From: Leptodactylus fallax | Taxonomy: Eukaryota; Chordata; Amphibia; Anura; Leptodactylidae | Assembly: GCA_947044405.1 (NCBI GenBank) | Contig: CAMRHE010000333.1 | Coordinates: forward strand, 682,001-746,000 | Direction: 5' to 3' | DNA: 64,000 nucleotides | Part shown: one piece after another, positions 1-11,930 of the stretch | How the letters are laid out: each line of letters begins with the position of its first letter | Position numbering within the stretch: position 1 is the first letter of the stretch | Notes under the pieces: generated by a model | Told to the model about the DNA's origin: nothing | The model's database searches: none | The model's input: only the letters and a program-made list of their open reading frames with translations | Program-made: the position numbers and the translations under genes

Positions 1-25
1 CCAAAATTATGTTTGTTTTACTGGC

Positions 26-50
26 TTTTTTTTTTTTTTTTTTTTTTTTT
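26..50. repeat. 25-base T run
   Basis: An uninterrupted run of 25 T residues is read directly. It could be the poly(A) tail of a minus-strand retroposon whose body lies to the right, but no retroposon body was recognised beside it. Confidence 0.9.
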
Positions 51-199
51 ACAGAAAGAAAAAAACACAATTAACAAAAAGTAAATGCAACATAGGCCTG
101 CAATGTACAACACAGTACTTGTACTACTTAAATAGTACCTAGAATAGTCTAAAGTATTCCTTTTACTGTAACACTAAACATATAACATCAGGATATGTC

Positions 200-640
200 A
201 ATAAATATCATGGTAAGTTATTTTGTTTGTCATCTTTGGTATCTCTGATCTTTTCTACATCCCACCTGATGAAGCAGCAGGCGAAACATGCATGGGGGAG
301 CGGTGTGGATGATCTGTATAAATCTCTCTCCTTGCTATGATTTACTTTTATCACTGGGTTAAGGTTTCTGCTGCATATGGCTGTATGTATTTATAACTTG
401 CTGATATTTATTGACAGCGTTTCCTCTCCTATATATAACTCTATACTATTGGGGACATTTATGATGATTATATCTATACAGTCTTAGCACTCCCTTATGG
501 AACGTTGAATGCTTCCTATTTGGATGTTGTTTCCCCTCTCTGTGTACCATTTGTTTTTACTATTGTTGGATATTTTTAACCATGTTTGGCCTAAATAAAG
601 TATGAATTTTATTATTATTACTGTGTGTGCTCTGTGGGTA
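200..640 (+). mobile_element. Eroded Penelope-like element terminal region (pLTR-like)
   Basis: This stretch has the layout seen three more times in the window next to Penelope-type coding remnants: a CTGATGA...GAAAC motif (266-287), a few hundred bases of AT-rich DNA, then an AATAAAG signal close to a short ATT/TTA run at about 593-620. No reverse-transcriptase sequence is attached here. The assignment is by analogy to the copies at about 28.4, 29.6 and 45.9 kb and is tentative. Confidence 0.35.
266..292 (+). ncRNA. Hammerhead-like core, probably decayed
   Basis: A CTGATGA box (266-272) and GAAAC (283-287) are separated by a 10-base segment that can form a very short GC helix. The sequence after GAAAC reads ATGCAT. 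The minus-strand copy at 45.9 kb has ATGCGT there, so a C-G pair of helix III appears lost by a CpG-type change. Hammerhead motifs are known in Penelope-like elements. Here there is also an extra A between the box and helix II, so activity is doubtful. Confidence 0.25.
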
Positions 641-859
641 TAGTAATTTCGGTATTATTAAAGACTTCAGTAAAGTACTGTTAAGTAGCAACCCAGTGTC
701 CTTCTTGTGTTTTAAGCTGTACATGTTACATCAGGATAACTGACCAATTCTTTTTAAATGACAGAGCCTGCTTAATCCCAGAGGACCTTTCACCACCTCT
801 GCTATGTCCAGCAATTCCTATCATTTAGTAGGCACTGCTCCACTGATTCAAGCATAGTT

Positions 860-1255
860 AGAATTTTTTTTCTCTAGCCCCCACCATTCCCAAGCAGGAT
901 TGGGTACACAGGAGCAGTGGATGAGTCGTAGTCAGACGTATGCAGGATGCAGGATGCAGGATGCAGGATGCAGGATACAGGAGCAGTAGAGTAGTAGAGA
1001 GGATCAGGGCCATCAGGAAGTAGACAGCCAGAATAATCAGGCACAGGATGGAGTAAGCTCTGGGTTTATATAGGGATTGCTATACTGTGATTGGCCACAG
1101 AGCAGGTGAGATCCATAAGCTAATCATTCCAATAGAAAAGTCCAGGCTAAGCAAGGCAAAGAACAAACAGGCCTCTACAATGGCATAATGGTCAGGGCTG
1201 CAGAGCATGACTAGGAAGTCAAGGGGTCAAGACCCAGTGAGCTCAGTTCCTAACA
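860..1255 (-). mobile_element. LTR-retrotransposon LTR remnant
   Basis: Read on the minus strand, the segment begins TGTTAGGAACTGAGCTC at 1255 and carries a TATATAAA-type box (rc of about 1065-1074). Pyrimidine-rich sequence and the TGCAGGA array (read as TCCTGCA) follow. A TG start with an internal TATA box is typical of an LTR. The distal end and a matching target duplication were not found, so the copy is probably truncated. It could instead be another promoter-bearing repeat. Confidence 0.4.
941..982. repeat. 7-bp tandem repeat (TGCAGGA)x6
   Basis: Five exact copies of TGCAGGA are followed by one TACAGGA. The array lies inside the LTR-like segment described next and probably arose by slippage there. 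Confidence 0.9.
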
Positions 1256-1549
1256 GCCACCTAATATTGTAAAGTGGCATACAGGCACATCTGACCAGAA
1301 AGTAGCCATTGCAATATGACATTCATATATATCAGTATGATTGTGATCACCAGCAAGATAGTGACTGTGATTAACAGAAAATAAATCTTCGGTCATAATC
1401 AATATTGAGGGCTCTCTTTGTTTTGTACCACAAGGTATTCTAGTAATGCCTGTCAGGAAATAGGAACCAATATCCTGATTAATTCCTGTGCATTGTATTT
1501 CTTCAGACAATAATGCAATACCATCCCTGTCTACATCACAGGACCATGG

Positions 1550-1700
1550 ACCGTATATCACATGACCATGGACTGATTTTTATCCTCTGGGCATAAATAG
1601 GATGAATGAAAACAAGCAAATATCTAGAAAAACGTGAGGAATTGATACAAAAAATATATTGAAAAATTGTACAACCTTTTATTATACAAACAATAAGACT
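1550..1700. repeat. Half copy of a fold-back MITE
   Basis: The segment starting with the CATGACCATGGACTG motif matches by eye the right arm of the inverted-repeat element at 11638-11930, including a shared ACAACnTTTnATTATACAAAC-like stretch. Only one arm is present, so it is a truncated or recombined relic. Confidence 0.6.
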
Positions 1701-2129
1701 AGACTCGCAATATTGGTCTGAAAGTGGCCAACCCCTTTAACTTGGCTGTGTGCTTAGGGTCATTGTCTTATTGGAAGATGAACCTTTCTGGATGTTAAAG
1801 AGTCCCAATGATCATAAAGTGACAGCACATTTAGTGATGTATCATTGGAAATAATCCATCAGGTAAATGATTACAATCTAGCACCTGCACCCACTGCACC
1901 CTGGAGCATCTTCTCTACTTGTCAGAAGAGAAGCTGAACAAGTGATAAAAGAGTGAGACAACATTATTGCAATTGCACTTGTTGTGCCATCTCCTCTGAC
2001 CAACAGAGAAAACCCTGCACCTTCAGATTCAGCCAGCTCCAGGGATTCCTGTACATATTTGGTGGAGCAGAGAGAGAAGCAGGTCTGTGCAGGTATGTCC
2101 AACATGGCACATTTACTGAGGTGGAGATA

Positions 2130-3406
2130 CGAGGGGCGTTCATTAAAGATATTCCCTGACCCACTTCTATTTATCACAGGATGCTGAAACTGCACTTGTG
2201 TAATGATATAAGTCTCTATAGGTTACGTGCCAATTTACAACTCAGAACTGATAGCGGTCTTGATCTTACAGTTGATGAAGTGGTGTGAGGTTTGATAATG
2301 GCCCCAGTGCAATACAGAGCAGTCATCAAGTTCCTTTACTTGAAAGGCCGCACACCAAAGGAGATGAGATGAAAGAGGTTTATGGTGATGATTCCCCATC
2401 TTATGATGTAGTCAGGAACTGGCATCTTCAATTCAAATGTGGTTGGATTTCGGTGGAAACACCTATAATTCCAGGACGACCCTACTCTGCTATTGATGAA
2501 CACACCATCCAGCAAGTGGAGGTCATCATTTTGGAAGATCACCGCGTAACCATTCACCACCTAGCCCAAAATGTCAAGATTAGTGTGGGATCCGTGGAAA
2601 AAATCATCCAACACCATCTTCACATGCATAAGGTATCCGCTCTCTGGGTTCCCCGGCTGCTCACACCTTTCCAGAAGCAGGAACGAATCAAATGCTCTCA
2701 GTCTCTATTGACGATGTGCCATGGAAACCAGGAGGACTTTTTTAAAAGACTGGTCACACAGGATGAAAGCTGGGTCCATCACTATGATCCTGAGACTAAA
2801 GTCTAGTCGATGCAATGGAAGCATCATGACTCACCGCCTCCAAAGAAGCCACATGCCCAGCCTTTGGCAGGCAAGGTCATGTTCACAGTATTTTGGGACC
2901 AGCATGTAGTATTGATGGATTTCCTAGCAAAGGGTACATGGTCACTGGGGCATACTATGCTTCACTGCTGTGGAAATTGTGGGAGTCTATCAAAACCAAG
3001 AGACGTGGCATGCTCACCAAAGGTGTCTGCCTTCTGCAAGACAATGCACCAGTTCACAACTCACATGTTGCCCAAATGGAAGCATGCTCCTGTGGCTTTG
3101 AAATTCTACGCATCCCCCTTATTCACCCGACCTCGCACCATCGGACTTCCACCTCTTTCCAACAATGAAGTTATTTTTGAAGGGTAAGCATTTTCCAGAT
3201 GATAAGACTCTGATTTTTGAAGTCACAACGTGGCTTTTGGAGCAACCTGTCGACTTCTACAAGCAAGGTGTTTACAGTTGCTTAAAAAGATGGGAGAAGT
3301 GTGTGTCCCTAGGTGGCACGTATGTAGAGAAGGACTAATAACTGTGCCAAATTGCTCTCAGTCCACAGGAAGTGGGTTAGGGGAAATCTTTAATGAATGC
3401 TCCTTG
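2130..3406 (+). mobile_element. Mariner (DD34D) transposon, degenerate
   Basis: Imperfect terminal inverted repeats are visible. The left end is about 2130-2165, beginning CGAGGGGCGTTCATTAAAG. The right end is about 3371-3406 and reads the same way in reverse complement with a few changes. Both ends abut a TA dinucleotide (2128-2129 and 3407-3408), the expected mariner target duplication. The 1277-bp length suits a full-length mariner. The ends are well preserved although the gene inside is broken. Confidence 0.88.
2298..3338 (+). pseudogene. Mariner transposase pseudogene
   Basis: Mariner transposase binds the TIRs and performs cut-and-paste transposition through an RNase-H-like DD34D triad. 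The natural start is probably ATG 2298 (MAPVQYRAV...). A GATGA duplication near 2363-2372 then shifts the frame, and the protein continues in the next frame (KEVYGDDSPSYD). Catalytic signatures are present: TQDESW, LLQDNAPVH and SPDLAPSDFHLF. They lie in different frames. A TAG stop at 2804-2806 follows DPETKV, one shift occurs after about 2930 and another near 3125. The last frame runs to TAA 3336-3338 (...GTYVEKD). All three catalytic aspartates survive in the DNA, but at least three shifts and one stop make the gene dead. Confidence 0.9.
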
Positions 3407-3408
3407 TA

Positions 3409-4568
3409 GTAAAGGCTATTCATAGAAACAGCAAGTGTGGTTATTCTGATATTTATGGAATAACTGGGGACATAAGCATTTTTTGAAGAAGTATAAGAAC
3501 AAAAAATATTTGTTACTATGGACTTCTTGGGGCAGAGGCTTTAAATTTTACAAAAATTGTGATAGGTGCGTTTTAGCACATTACTGTTAGTGGTTTGTAG
3601 AAAACAAGTTAAGAAAATCACTTGCTATGAAAAACAAAATGACCAATACTGATATGAATGGGATCAAATGAAAATCCTTCAATAAAAAAATAAGCTCATC
3701 GGCACTACAAACTGGATGTGCGGCTTTCATTCCCTAGTTTATAGTGGTCTTCCGAGTCTGATGCCTGACAGAAGTCACTTTGGACCTTCCTACTTCCTTT
3801 CTATCTCACATAGTAGATAACCACCTCAATTCTACATGATCCACATAAACTCAAATGAATCCACCAAGAAGATTGGATGTGTTCTGCAGCTGTGAAATGC
3901 TCCTAAAACAATGACTTTGATATCTTGTGCCATTTTTCCAGAATGTAATGAGCATGTTATCTTTGTGCAAGAGATTTTCCATTAATAATATGCTTCCTTT
4001 AAAATAGCTGATACATTGATACCGCTATAAAATTGGGCTCTTTTCTACATCACACATTTTCTATTCATATATTCATTTGTTAGTTATTCCAAAAGCCTTC
4101 ACCAGCTGCATATAATGCAAATCCAGCAATGTGCCCACAGTATAGCGAATCAGTCCTCCAGAACCAATCAAGTTACTTTTCTAGTTATCATTTCCATTTC
4201 AACATTATGTAAAAAGCTTTCATTGTGTGTGAAGGAATTTTCATTATCAGTGGGACACAACCAAGCAAAGGATGGAAAAATGTAATTTTGAGTTTTGCTC
4301 AAGGCCATGTTTAAATGATTATCAAAGGTTTTGCATCACGGCCTTATACTGGGAAAAGGTCCATCTGATGAATCAGGGCGTGTTTTTCAATACAGAATAA
4401 TAGATAGAAGTGACATTATACCACAGATGAATGATCATATCCTTCTGCATGCACAATATGATTCCTTGGTTGACTGATATTGTAATACTTATTGTTATTC
4501 ACAAAGCACAGTTGAACAAGATAATATTAATATGTAACTTTCTCATCTTAAAACCACGCCCATGGATA
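3409..4568. other. Unassigned AT-rich DNA
   Basis: No convincing ORF, terminal repeat, microsatellite or retroelement motif was seen between the mariner and the deleted Tc1. Confidence 0.6.
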
Positions 4569-4570
4569 TA

Positions 4571-5509
<939 letters not shown>

Positions 5510-5559
5510 TATTTCTAAAAAAACGTCTTTCAAGAGATCTTCCAATGTCCTATAATAAG

Positions 5560-6025
5560 CCAGAGGTCTCACTAACAAGATAGAGGAATTAGTGTATGTA
5601 TACTAATGCCAGAAGTCTCACTAATAAGATCGAGGAATTAGAACTGATAACGTTGTAAGAGGAATATTACATACTGGGGATAAGTGAGACATGGCTGGAC
5701 TCTAGCTATAACTGGGCTGTCAATTTATAGAGTTATAGTCTGTTTATAAAAGAGAGTACAAATAAGAAGGGGGAGGGGTTTGCTTGTACGCAAATTCTTG
5801 CTTTAAGCCAGTCCTATGTGATGACATCTGGGAGGAAAATGAATATATGGAGTCCTTATGGGAAGAAATAAGGGGAGGGATAAAGTGTAATAAATTACTG
5901 GTAGAGGTTTGTTACAAGTCCTCAAGTATAACAAGAGGAAGAAAATCTACTAATAAGACAAACAGATGAGACCGCAAAATATAATGAAATTATTATTATG
6001 GGGGACATCCACTACTGACATTTTA
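5560..6025 (+). pseudogene. CR1-type LINE endonuclease fragment
   Basis: Frame-by-frame reading gives NKIEELE, then LGISETWLDSS, a stop, KGGGVCLYANSC, LVEVCYKSSS and, after another break, NEIIIMGDIHY. These match in order the apurinic-like endonuclease motifs of CR1 LINEs: the SETWLD acid motif, the GGGV strand and the GDF/GDI motif. Stops and shifts interrupt it, and no reverse-transcriptase part follows, so it is a short dead fragment. Confidence 0.75.
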
Positions 6026-6821
6026 TATGAAGCAGTGATTGTCTCAGATGTAAGCCGAAATGTCGCAGGGTCTCTTGTGGACTATTGGTAAGACTATTGT
6101 GAGGAATGTATGCTGTTGCTTTGTTATTGTCCATCCCAATTGGTAACATGCAAACAGTCGTTTTGTATATAGACAGTGCTGCACCTACAGTATGTATTTA
6201 TTGTTGTACTGACCATGGCAACCTTGGTAGGCTTCATAGGAAATACCATAAATGCCAACCATTGCAGTTAGTGGTTGTAGTATTTCCTATGCTGCCTGCC
6301 AAGGGGTTCATACCACTGCTGCCTGGTTGTCATGATTATAAAACATCTCACAGAGAGCTGCAATGTAAAGGTATCAGATAAAATAGACATTTCCTGTAAG
6401 GGACAACTTCTCAGTCAGTGGTGTATAGATTGTTATCTACTAGATCCCATTCAATCTAATCCTATTTCCTGCCATAAAGTAGAACATTGTTATTTTCTTG
6501 TATTAGATTTTCTCATTTTTAAGAAGCAATTCTGTTTCTGTTGTTCTAGTACAGTGATTTCTACTGCAAGACTCCAGATAATGTAATGTTGTTAAACAGT
6601 TTTTTGTGAACAGAATATGTTTTTGAATAAAGATTCAATTACCTGATGTACTCGCATACAGCAGTATACACTATCTTACGCTACATATACTAGTATACTA
6701 TTCAATATAGTGTCTTGAGGATTATGACGGGTGTTACAATTTTAGAAAATAAAGGTTTTTCATTGCATGCCAAAAAGTTATACAGATTTCTAATATGCTT
6801 TATGCATCAATTGCTCACATT
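6026..6821. other. Unassigned DNA
   Basis: No coding, inverted-repeat or tandem structure could be supported here beyond low-complexity AT-rich sequence. Confidence 0.55.
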
Positions 6822-7480
6822 TTAACCCCTTAAGGACATTGCCTACTATTAAAGTTCTGGTAACTTTTAAAATTTTTCTGCAGATAAGTTGTACTGTTCA
6901 ACTGAACCATTTTGGGGAAAAATAAACTTTTATTGTTTTTGGGGAGCATGGGAATAAAAAATAAATTGTAATCCTAATTTTTTTTTTTGTGGGGGGTTTA
7001 TGGGTTTCCTTTTTTTTTTTATAATGTTCAGTATGTAGCATAAATGGCATGTTACCTTTATTCTGCAGATGATAGCCTATTTCTAATGTGTTTTTTTTTT
7101 TACTTTTTGCAGTTTAATACCATTGCACAATAAAAATATAACTTGTTTTTGCTTCATCGTATTCTGAGACCCATACCAATTAACCAAGCTGGATAGGGGC
7201 ATATTTTTTGTAGATAAGTTGTATGTTTTTATCAGTACTTGGGACTTTTCAAATATTTGATCATTTTTAATTCCATTTTTAATGTTTCATTTCTTACAAC
7301 ATTCACCATGTGGATTACATACCATGATAACTTTTTAGTTCAGGTCATTATGGACACAGCTATATCAATTATGTATAGTTTTTTATTACTTTATTTTCAA
7401 CATAATAAACATATGTTTGAGGAGGAAAAGATTATTTATTACAATTTATTTTACTTTATATTTTTTTTACATTTTAGTAA
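6822..7480 (+). repeat. Old copy of the 'TTAACCCCTTAAGGAC' interspersed repeat
   Basis: It begins TTTAACCCCTTAAGGAC and continues with T-rich sequence carrying landmarks shared with the larger copy at 22095-26830: a start at CCCCTTAA(G/A)GAC, a GTTCA..ATG..CATAAATG(G)CATG block and a TTCTG(C/T)(A/G)G block. Divergence is high, indicating an old insertion. The right boundary is approximate. Confidence 0.5.
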
Positions 7481-7539
7481 CCTTTTTGCTTTTTTATTAG
7501 TCTTGAACATGCAATTGGTGGATCAATTGCATAATACAC

Positions 7540-7690
7540 TGCATTGCTTCTGTATTGGCAAGTTGGAGGAAACCCATGCAAACATGAGGAGAATATAAAA
7601 ATTCATTGCAGATGTTGCTGTTGGTTAGATTTAAATCCGGGACCTCAGCACTGCAAGTCAACAGTTCTAACCATTGTTCCACCATGCTGC
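7540..7690 (-). mobile_element. tRNA-headed SINE fragment
   Basis: On the minus strand this resembles the SINE at 8039-8315: a GGTGGAACAATGGTTAGAAC head, a degraded B-box region, then AACATCTGCAATGAATTT and ATTCTCC...GTTTGCATGGGTTTCC. The A box has lost its consensus. The 3' half is missing. Confidence 0.7.
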
Positions 7691-8038
7691 AAATAGTGGC
7701 CAGTGGCTGATGCTGGATGACAAATTTGTTGCATCTTTAAAATGTCTAGTCAAGGTTTTCACAAGAACTTTGCACCAAAATTTGGCATACAGCATCAAAT
7801 CTTAAGTCGTGCCAGGCAAAAATTGTATCTTAAGCATATAAGTGTAGTGCAATATGTACATTAGTACTTTAGTGTTTATTAAGCTAGAATTTTGGTACAC
7901 TTTGCTTAGTAAATCCCCCCTATATGGTTTAATTCCTAACTATAAATTTTTTTTTTCCATATTGTTTTAATAATGTTTAAAAAATCTTAAACAGCAAGAG
8001 GCAGGAAGGAGGGAAGCACAGGGAAATATGAAATAGAT
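7691..8038. other. Unassigned DNA
   Basis: Nothing recognisable was seen between the two SINE copies. Confidence 0.5.
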
Positions 8039-8315
8039 ATTGTTTATTTATTTATTATGCTTACTTGTATAGCGCCATCATATTCCGCAACGCTTTACAG
8101 ACATTGTCAGTCACTGTCCCATATAGGGCTCACAATCTACATTCCCTATCAGTATGCCTTTGGAGTGTGGGAGGAAACCAGAGTACGCAGAAGAATCCCA
8201 CACAAACACAGGGAGAACATACAAACTCCTTGCAGATGTTGTCCTTGGCAGGAGTCAAACCCAGGACTCCAGTGCTGCAAGGCTGCAGTGCTAACCACTG
8301 AGCCACCATGCTACC
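8039..8315 (-). mobile_element. tRNA-derived SINE
   Basis: Read on the minus strand, the element begins GGTGGCTCAGTGGTTAGCAC. It has RNA polymerase III promoter boxes: A box TGGCTCAGTGG (rc of 8295-8305) and B box GGTTTGACTCC (rc of 8251-8261), spaced as in a tRNA. A body with GGCGCTATACAAG and a short (AATA)n tail at about 8039-8060 follow. The tRNA cloverleaf is not retained, so this is a SINE and not a tRNA gene. Two other partial copies lie at 7540-7690 and 11500-11632. Confidence 0.82.
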
Positions 8316-8992
8316 TATGTGCCCATTGTTCAATATAGTCCCCATATGTGACTCTCCCAGGTCTCCGTGTTCTCCATATATAATATGAACGCCATCAGAC
8401 ATGTGAGGTATAACAGTTACGAGTCGTCATTTATCATTATAGACAAGACAAAATCCAGATATTCCATTGTCATCCAAGAATAACTTCCCTAAAGCTGTTC
8501 TTCAATTCCTGACTATTATCATAAGCCAAAGGGAAGAGAAAAATGATAGCAAAATGAGGGTATTGGGTGGAAGGGAAAAAAACAAAAAAGAAGGGGGGGA
8601 CTGGGTGAGGATGCATAGATTGGCACCTTTCCACACTAAAAACAAAAAGAACACACTCAGATCAAAATGAAATCAACCAGTGATCAAATTGTAGATTACT
8701 GAAGGGATCAGTTCCCAAAGGGCTCCAAGTAGCAAATGGTAGACTGGGAACAGTCTTTTATTATTTATTTTATGTGGAACAGTAATAGTCATCCACTGCA
8801 GATTTTGCAGTGTTTTTTTTGTGCAAAAATCAGGAGTTACTTGAAAAGAAATGGAAAGCTCTTAGATGTTTTTGATTCTGTTGAATCCACTCCTGACTTT
8901 TGCTTAAAAAAACCTAAGAAAAATCTGCAACCACCCAATCCATATGGAGCAGAAATGCAAATTTCTCTAGGAAGAGTCAATGTGTCATGACA
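8316..8992. other. Unassigned DNA
   Basis: The stretch includes an A/G-rich segment near 8560-8660. No gene or repeat boundary was identified. Confidence 0.5.
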
Positions 8993-9476
8993 TTAAAGGG
9001 AATCTGTCAGGGCAATTTGGGACACTAAACCACCCACACATCCATATGGACCTGGGGTTTAGTGTCCCAAATCACCCTGGTATAACGCAATGCATGGCCG
9101 CATTAAAAATAAAAAAGCTTTACACTCACCCAGCCGCTGTACTCCCTGCGCCTGCGCAGTTCTTCAATGAAGCCAGAGGAGTACTCCTCGGGTCAGTGCG
9201 CATGTTCCGTATCTCTGTCCCGTGTCCATCTTTGGCTTCACTGAAGAACAGCACAGGCGCCGGGAGGTGTGCCAACGAAGAAGCTCATGAATAAGCCGGA
9301 CTGTTCTCGCGGAACAGCGTACATCGAATCCTTCTCTAGGCAAGTATAAAGGTTTTTTATTTTTAATGCACCTGCGGATTGCATTACAACAAGGCGATCT
9401 GGGACTCTAAACTCCAGGTCTATAAGGACCTGTGGGTGGTTTAGTGTCCCAGATTGACCTGACAGATTCCCTTTAA
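8993..9476. mobile_element. piggyBac-like MITE (TTAA-flanked)
   Basis: TTAA occurs at 8993-8996 and 9473-9476. Immediately inside are inverted repeats beginning AGGGAATCTGTCAGG. By eye they remain alignable for roughly 150 bp, including a GGGACACTAAACC block on both sides. TTAA target duplication is the hallmark of piggyBac transposition. There is no transposase gene, so the element is non-autonomous. Confidence 0.85.
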
Positions 9477-11499
9477 GTACTAGTCTTCACCATCTTCAAG
9501 ATCTTTGCTTGTATGTTTCTGCCTAAGAATTCACATAGAGTCAATACAAGAAACACTGTACAAGTTACATCTCCAATTGCAAGTTTTTGCAATTTGTAGG
9601 CTGCTGTAGAAGAAAGTAAGTAGATAAAAGTATTTAACCTCAAGTGCTTTATGTACATCAATACTGTTCAGTACATCTGTAATCTATAATCCTGTTGCTT
9701 ATAAAGGGGGAAATAGACGTAGTGGAACAGGACCTTCTCTTTTGTGTGTGTGCTGTGTATGAGAGACATGCTAGCATCTAATCTCTGCCCACTAGCTCAG
9801 GGAAAACTGAGAATTACAGGTGGATCCTGCAGAGGGAAAAACTGCTAAAAATGCAGACCATAACTCATATAATAGTGAGACAGTGTTACTTCTCATGTTC
9901 ATACACAGCAGCTGAAAAGTCTTACCTACGCTATAGGTGTCATTGTGCCCCATAGTCAATGTACTGTCTGCCTAGTTTATATGATGACAATATATTATAA
10001 TTCTGTATAACAAAACTTTAGGTAAATTGCTGCACCAAGAATTTAATGTTACCATATCGAATATTTTTAAAGGTGAATTGTTACAGTGTTTTTTTTTTTC
10101 CGCTTACTAAACCAAGTCACCTTAAGTACTGACCCTTATTTTAGAAATAAAAAAGACTAGGAAGATATTACAAGGCTCCCTGAGGAGGGAAGCAGAACTC
10201 TTAATGGGCTGCCCTGCTGCTACCATGAACAGGTACTTAAAATGTATTAATTTTCTCCAGGCAAATAAAGTCAGCAAAGGAGAAGCTTTAAGAGCTATCT
10301 GCAGCCAATATACTGTCAATATCACGCTGAGAAAATAGAATGAGGACAAGAGAACATTTATGAACTCACCTACATGCTGAGAACCTGCATGCAAGCTTAT
10401 TCCACAAAACAATATTTGTGTTACTGGCTTCAGATAAGCTTAAGTGTCAAATAAGGCACAGTGAGTAAGTGAAGCCATGTCTTAATAGGAACAGACAATG
10501 AGGTCACTTATGTAAGGGGACTTCTCACTAAATCTTTTCTCTTCCTTTGCTGTCAAAACAATATAACTGCTTCTCAAATAAGTCTTGTGCTTTGCAAAGG
10601 CAAAATTCTTCAAGCTGTCTATGTGGAATTCTTGAGATTCCAAGATCAGGCAATACTGAGGCATATAGGCTGAGGATGGTGTAAAATAATACAATGAACC
10701 TCACTTTCCTGTTGAATTCTTCGCTGCTTGACAGTTCGCCACCAGTGTTTGTTTACAGGGCTGCAGTAATGACATCAATAACACGTTCCCACTGCCTCCA
10801 GTTGCTGGCCTCACGGGTGGGTTGGTGAAACAGGAGGGCGAATGAAAGGTAAGTAATGCTCATCTTGCCATTGTGGACCATTCAGTGCATAAGAAATTAA
10901 AAAAAATGTAATTCCATCTAAATTAGATTAAGTCTTATATGATTTAGTCCCAGTAGTACTATTAGTAGACATTACCCAACTTTAAATATTGGTGACCTAT
11001 TGTTGAGATCGGCCAGTCGAAGTGACAATGTTGCTCCTGTGACTGCCACTTCAACTTCACAGAGCACAAAATATCATGTTCATCAATCATTTGGTCGGTT
11101 TGCAGATCAGTCCCTCTCAAGTGAATGGGGATGAGCTGCAATAACAAGCACAGCCACTATACGACTATATACTATATGACAATATATTATATGATGCTGT
11201 GCTTATAAAAAAAGAGAAGAGGATAATGGTAAACCCATATGATATTAATGATGTATCCCAAGGACAGGTCATCAACATTTTATTCTGTAAGTTTGAATGT
11301 AAAAAGTTATTTCCAACTCAGTCAGTCATGACTGACACTGGAATAGATTATGGATCTTGATCCATTTGTTTACAATGGCAAACATTTGTAATGCGCTTTT
11401 CTGACAGGGAGCATTGTGGAATAGAGGAGTTAGTGGCTGCCGTACAGGTGCTCATCCCCCAACGCCCACAAGGGTCAGTTGTTTTTACAGGAATTCAAT
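9477..11499. other. Unassigned DNA
   Basis: About 2 kb with no supported gene. A CAGGAGGG...AAAGGTAAGTAATG segment near 10820-10860 resembles the core of MITEs elsewhere in the window but lacks their ends. Confidence 0.5.
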
Positions 11500-11632
11500 T
11501 TACCTATTAGTATATTTTTGGCACGTAGGAGAAAACCCACACGATCTCGGGGAGAACATATAAACTCCTTGCAAATTCGAACCCAGGACCCCAGCGCTTC
11601 AAGGCAACAAATTTAACCACTGAGCCCTTATA
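11500..11632 (-). mobile_element. tRNA-headed SINE fragment
   Basis: On the minus strand it reads from a GGCTCAGTGGTTAAAT head through GGTTCGAA (a good B box) to GGAGTTTATATGTTCTCC. It matches the middle of the SINE at 8039-8315. It is 3'-truncated and diverged. Confidence 0.7.
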
Positions 11633-11637
11633 TATGC

Positions 11638-11930
11638 TTTTTGTATCAATTCCTCACGGTTTTCTAGTTCTCTGCTTGCTGTCATTCTTGCTTACTTCCA
11701 GTGGATAAAAGTCAGTCCATGGTCATGTGATGCACATGCAGGTGCATGGCTTGTTACAGTCACAGCTTAATAAGCCATGTAATGACTTGTGCACCTGTGT
11801 GTCCATCACATAACCATGGATTGCCCATCACATGACCATGGACTGATTTTTTTATCCACTGAAAGTAAGCAGAATGAATGGCATTAAGCAGAGATCTAGA
11901 AAACTGTTAGGAACTCATTCAGAAAGTGTA
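11638..11930. mobile_element. Fold-back MITE
   Basis: Two arms of roughly 100 bp (about 11638-11733 and 11826-11928) are inverted copies. Each contains TCAGTCCATGGTCATGTGATG or its complement, an AGTAAGC block, AGATCTAGAAAAC or its complement, and a GAATTG/AACTCATT-like outer part. The centre is about 90 bp. No TSD was identified with confidence. A half copy lies at 1550-1700. Confidence 0.75.

Noticed and set aside
8039..8315. Possible tRNA gene on the minus strand
   Set aside because: A and B boxes are present but the acceptor stem and cloverleaf are not, and the 3' body and (AATA)n tail are those of a SINE.
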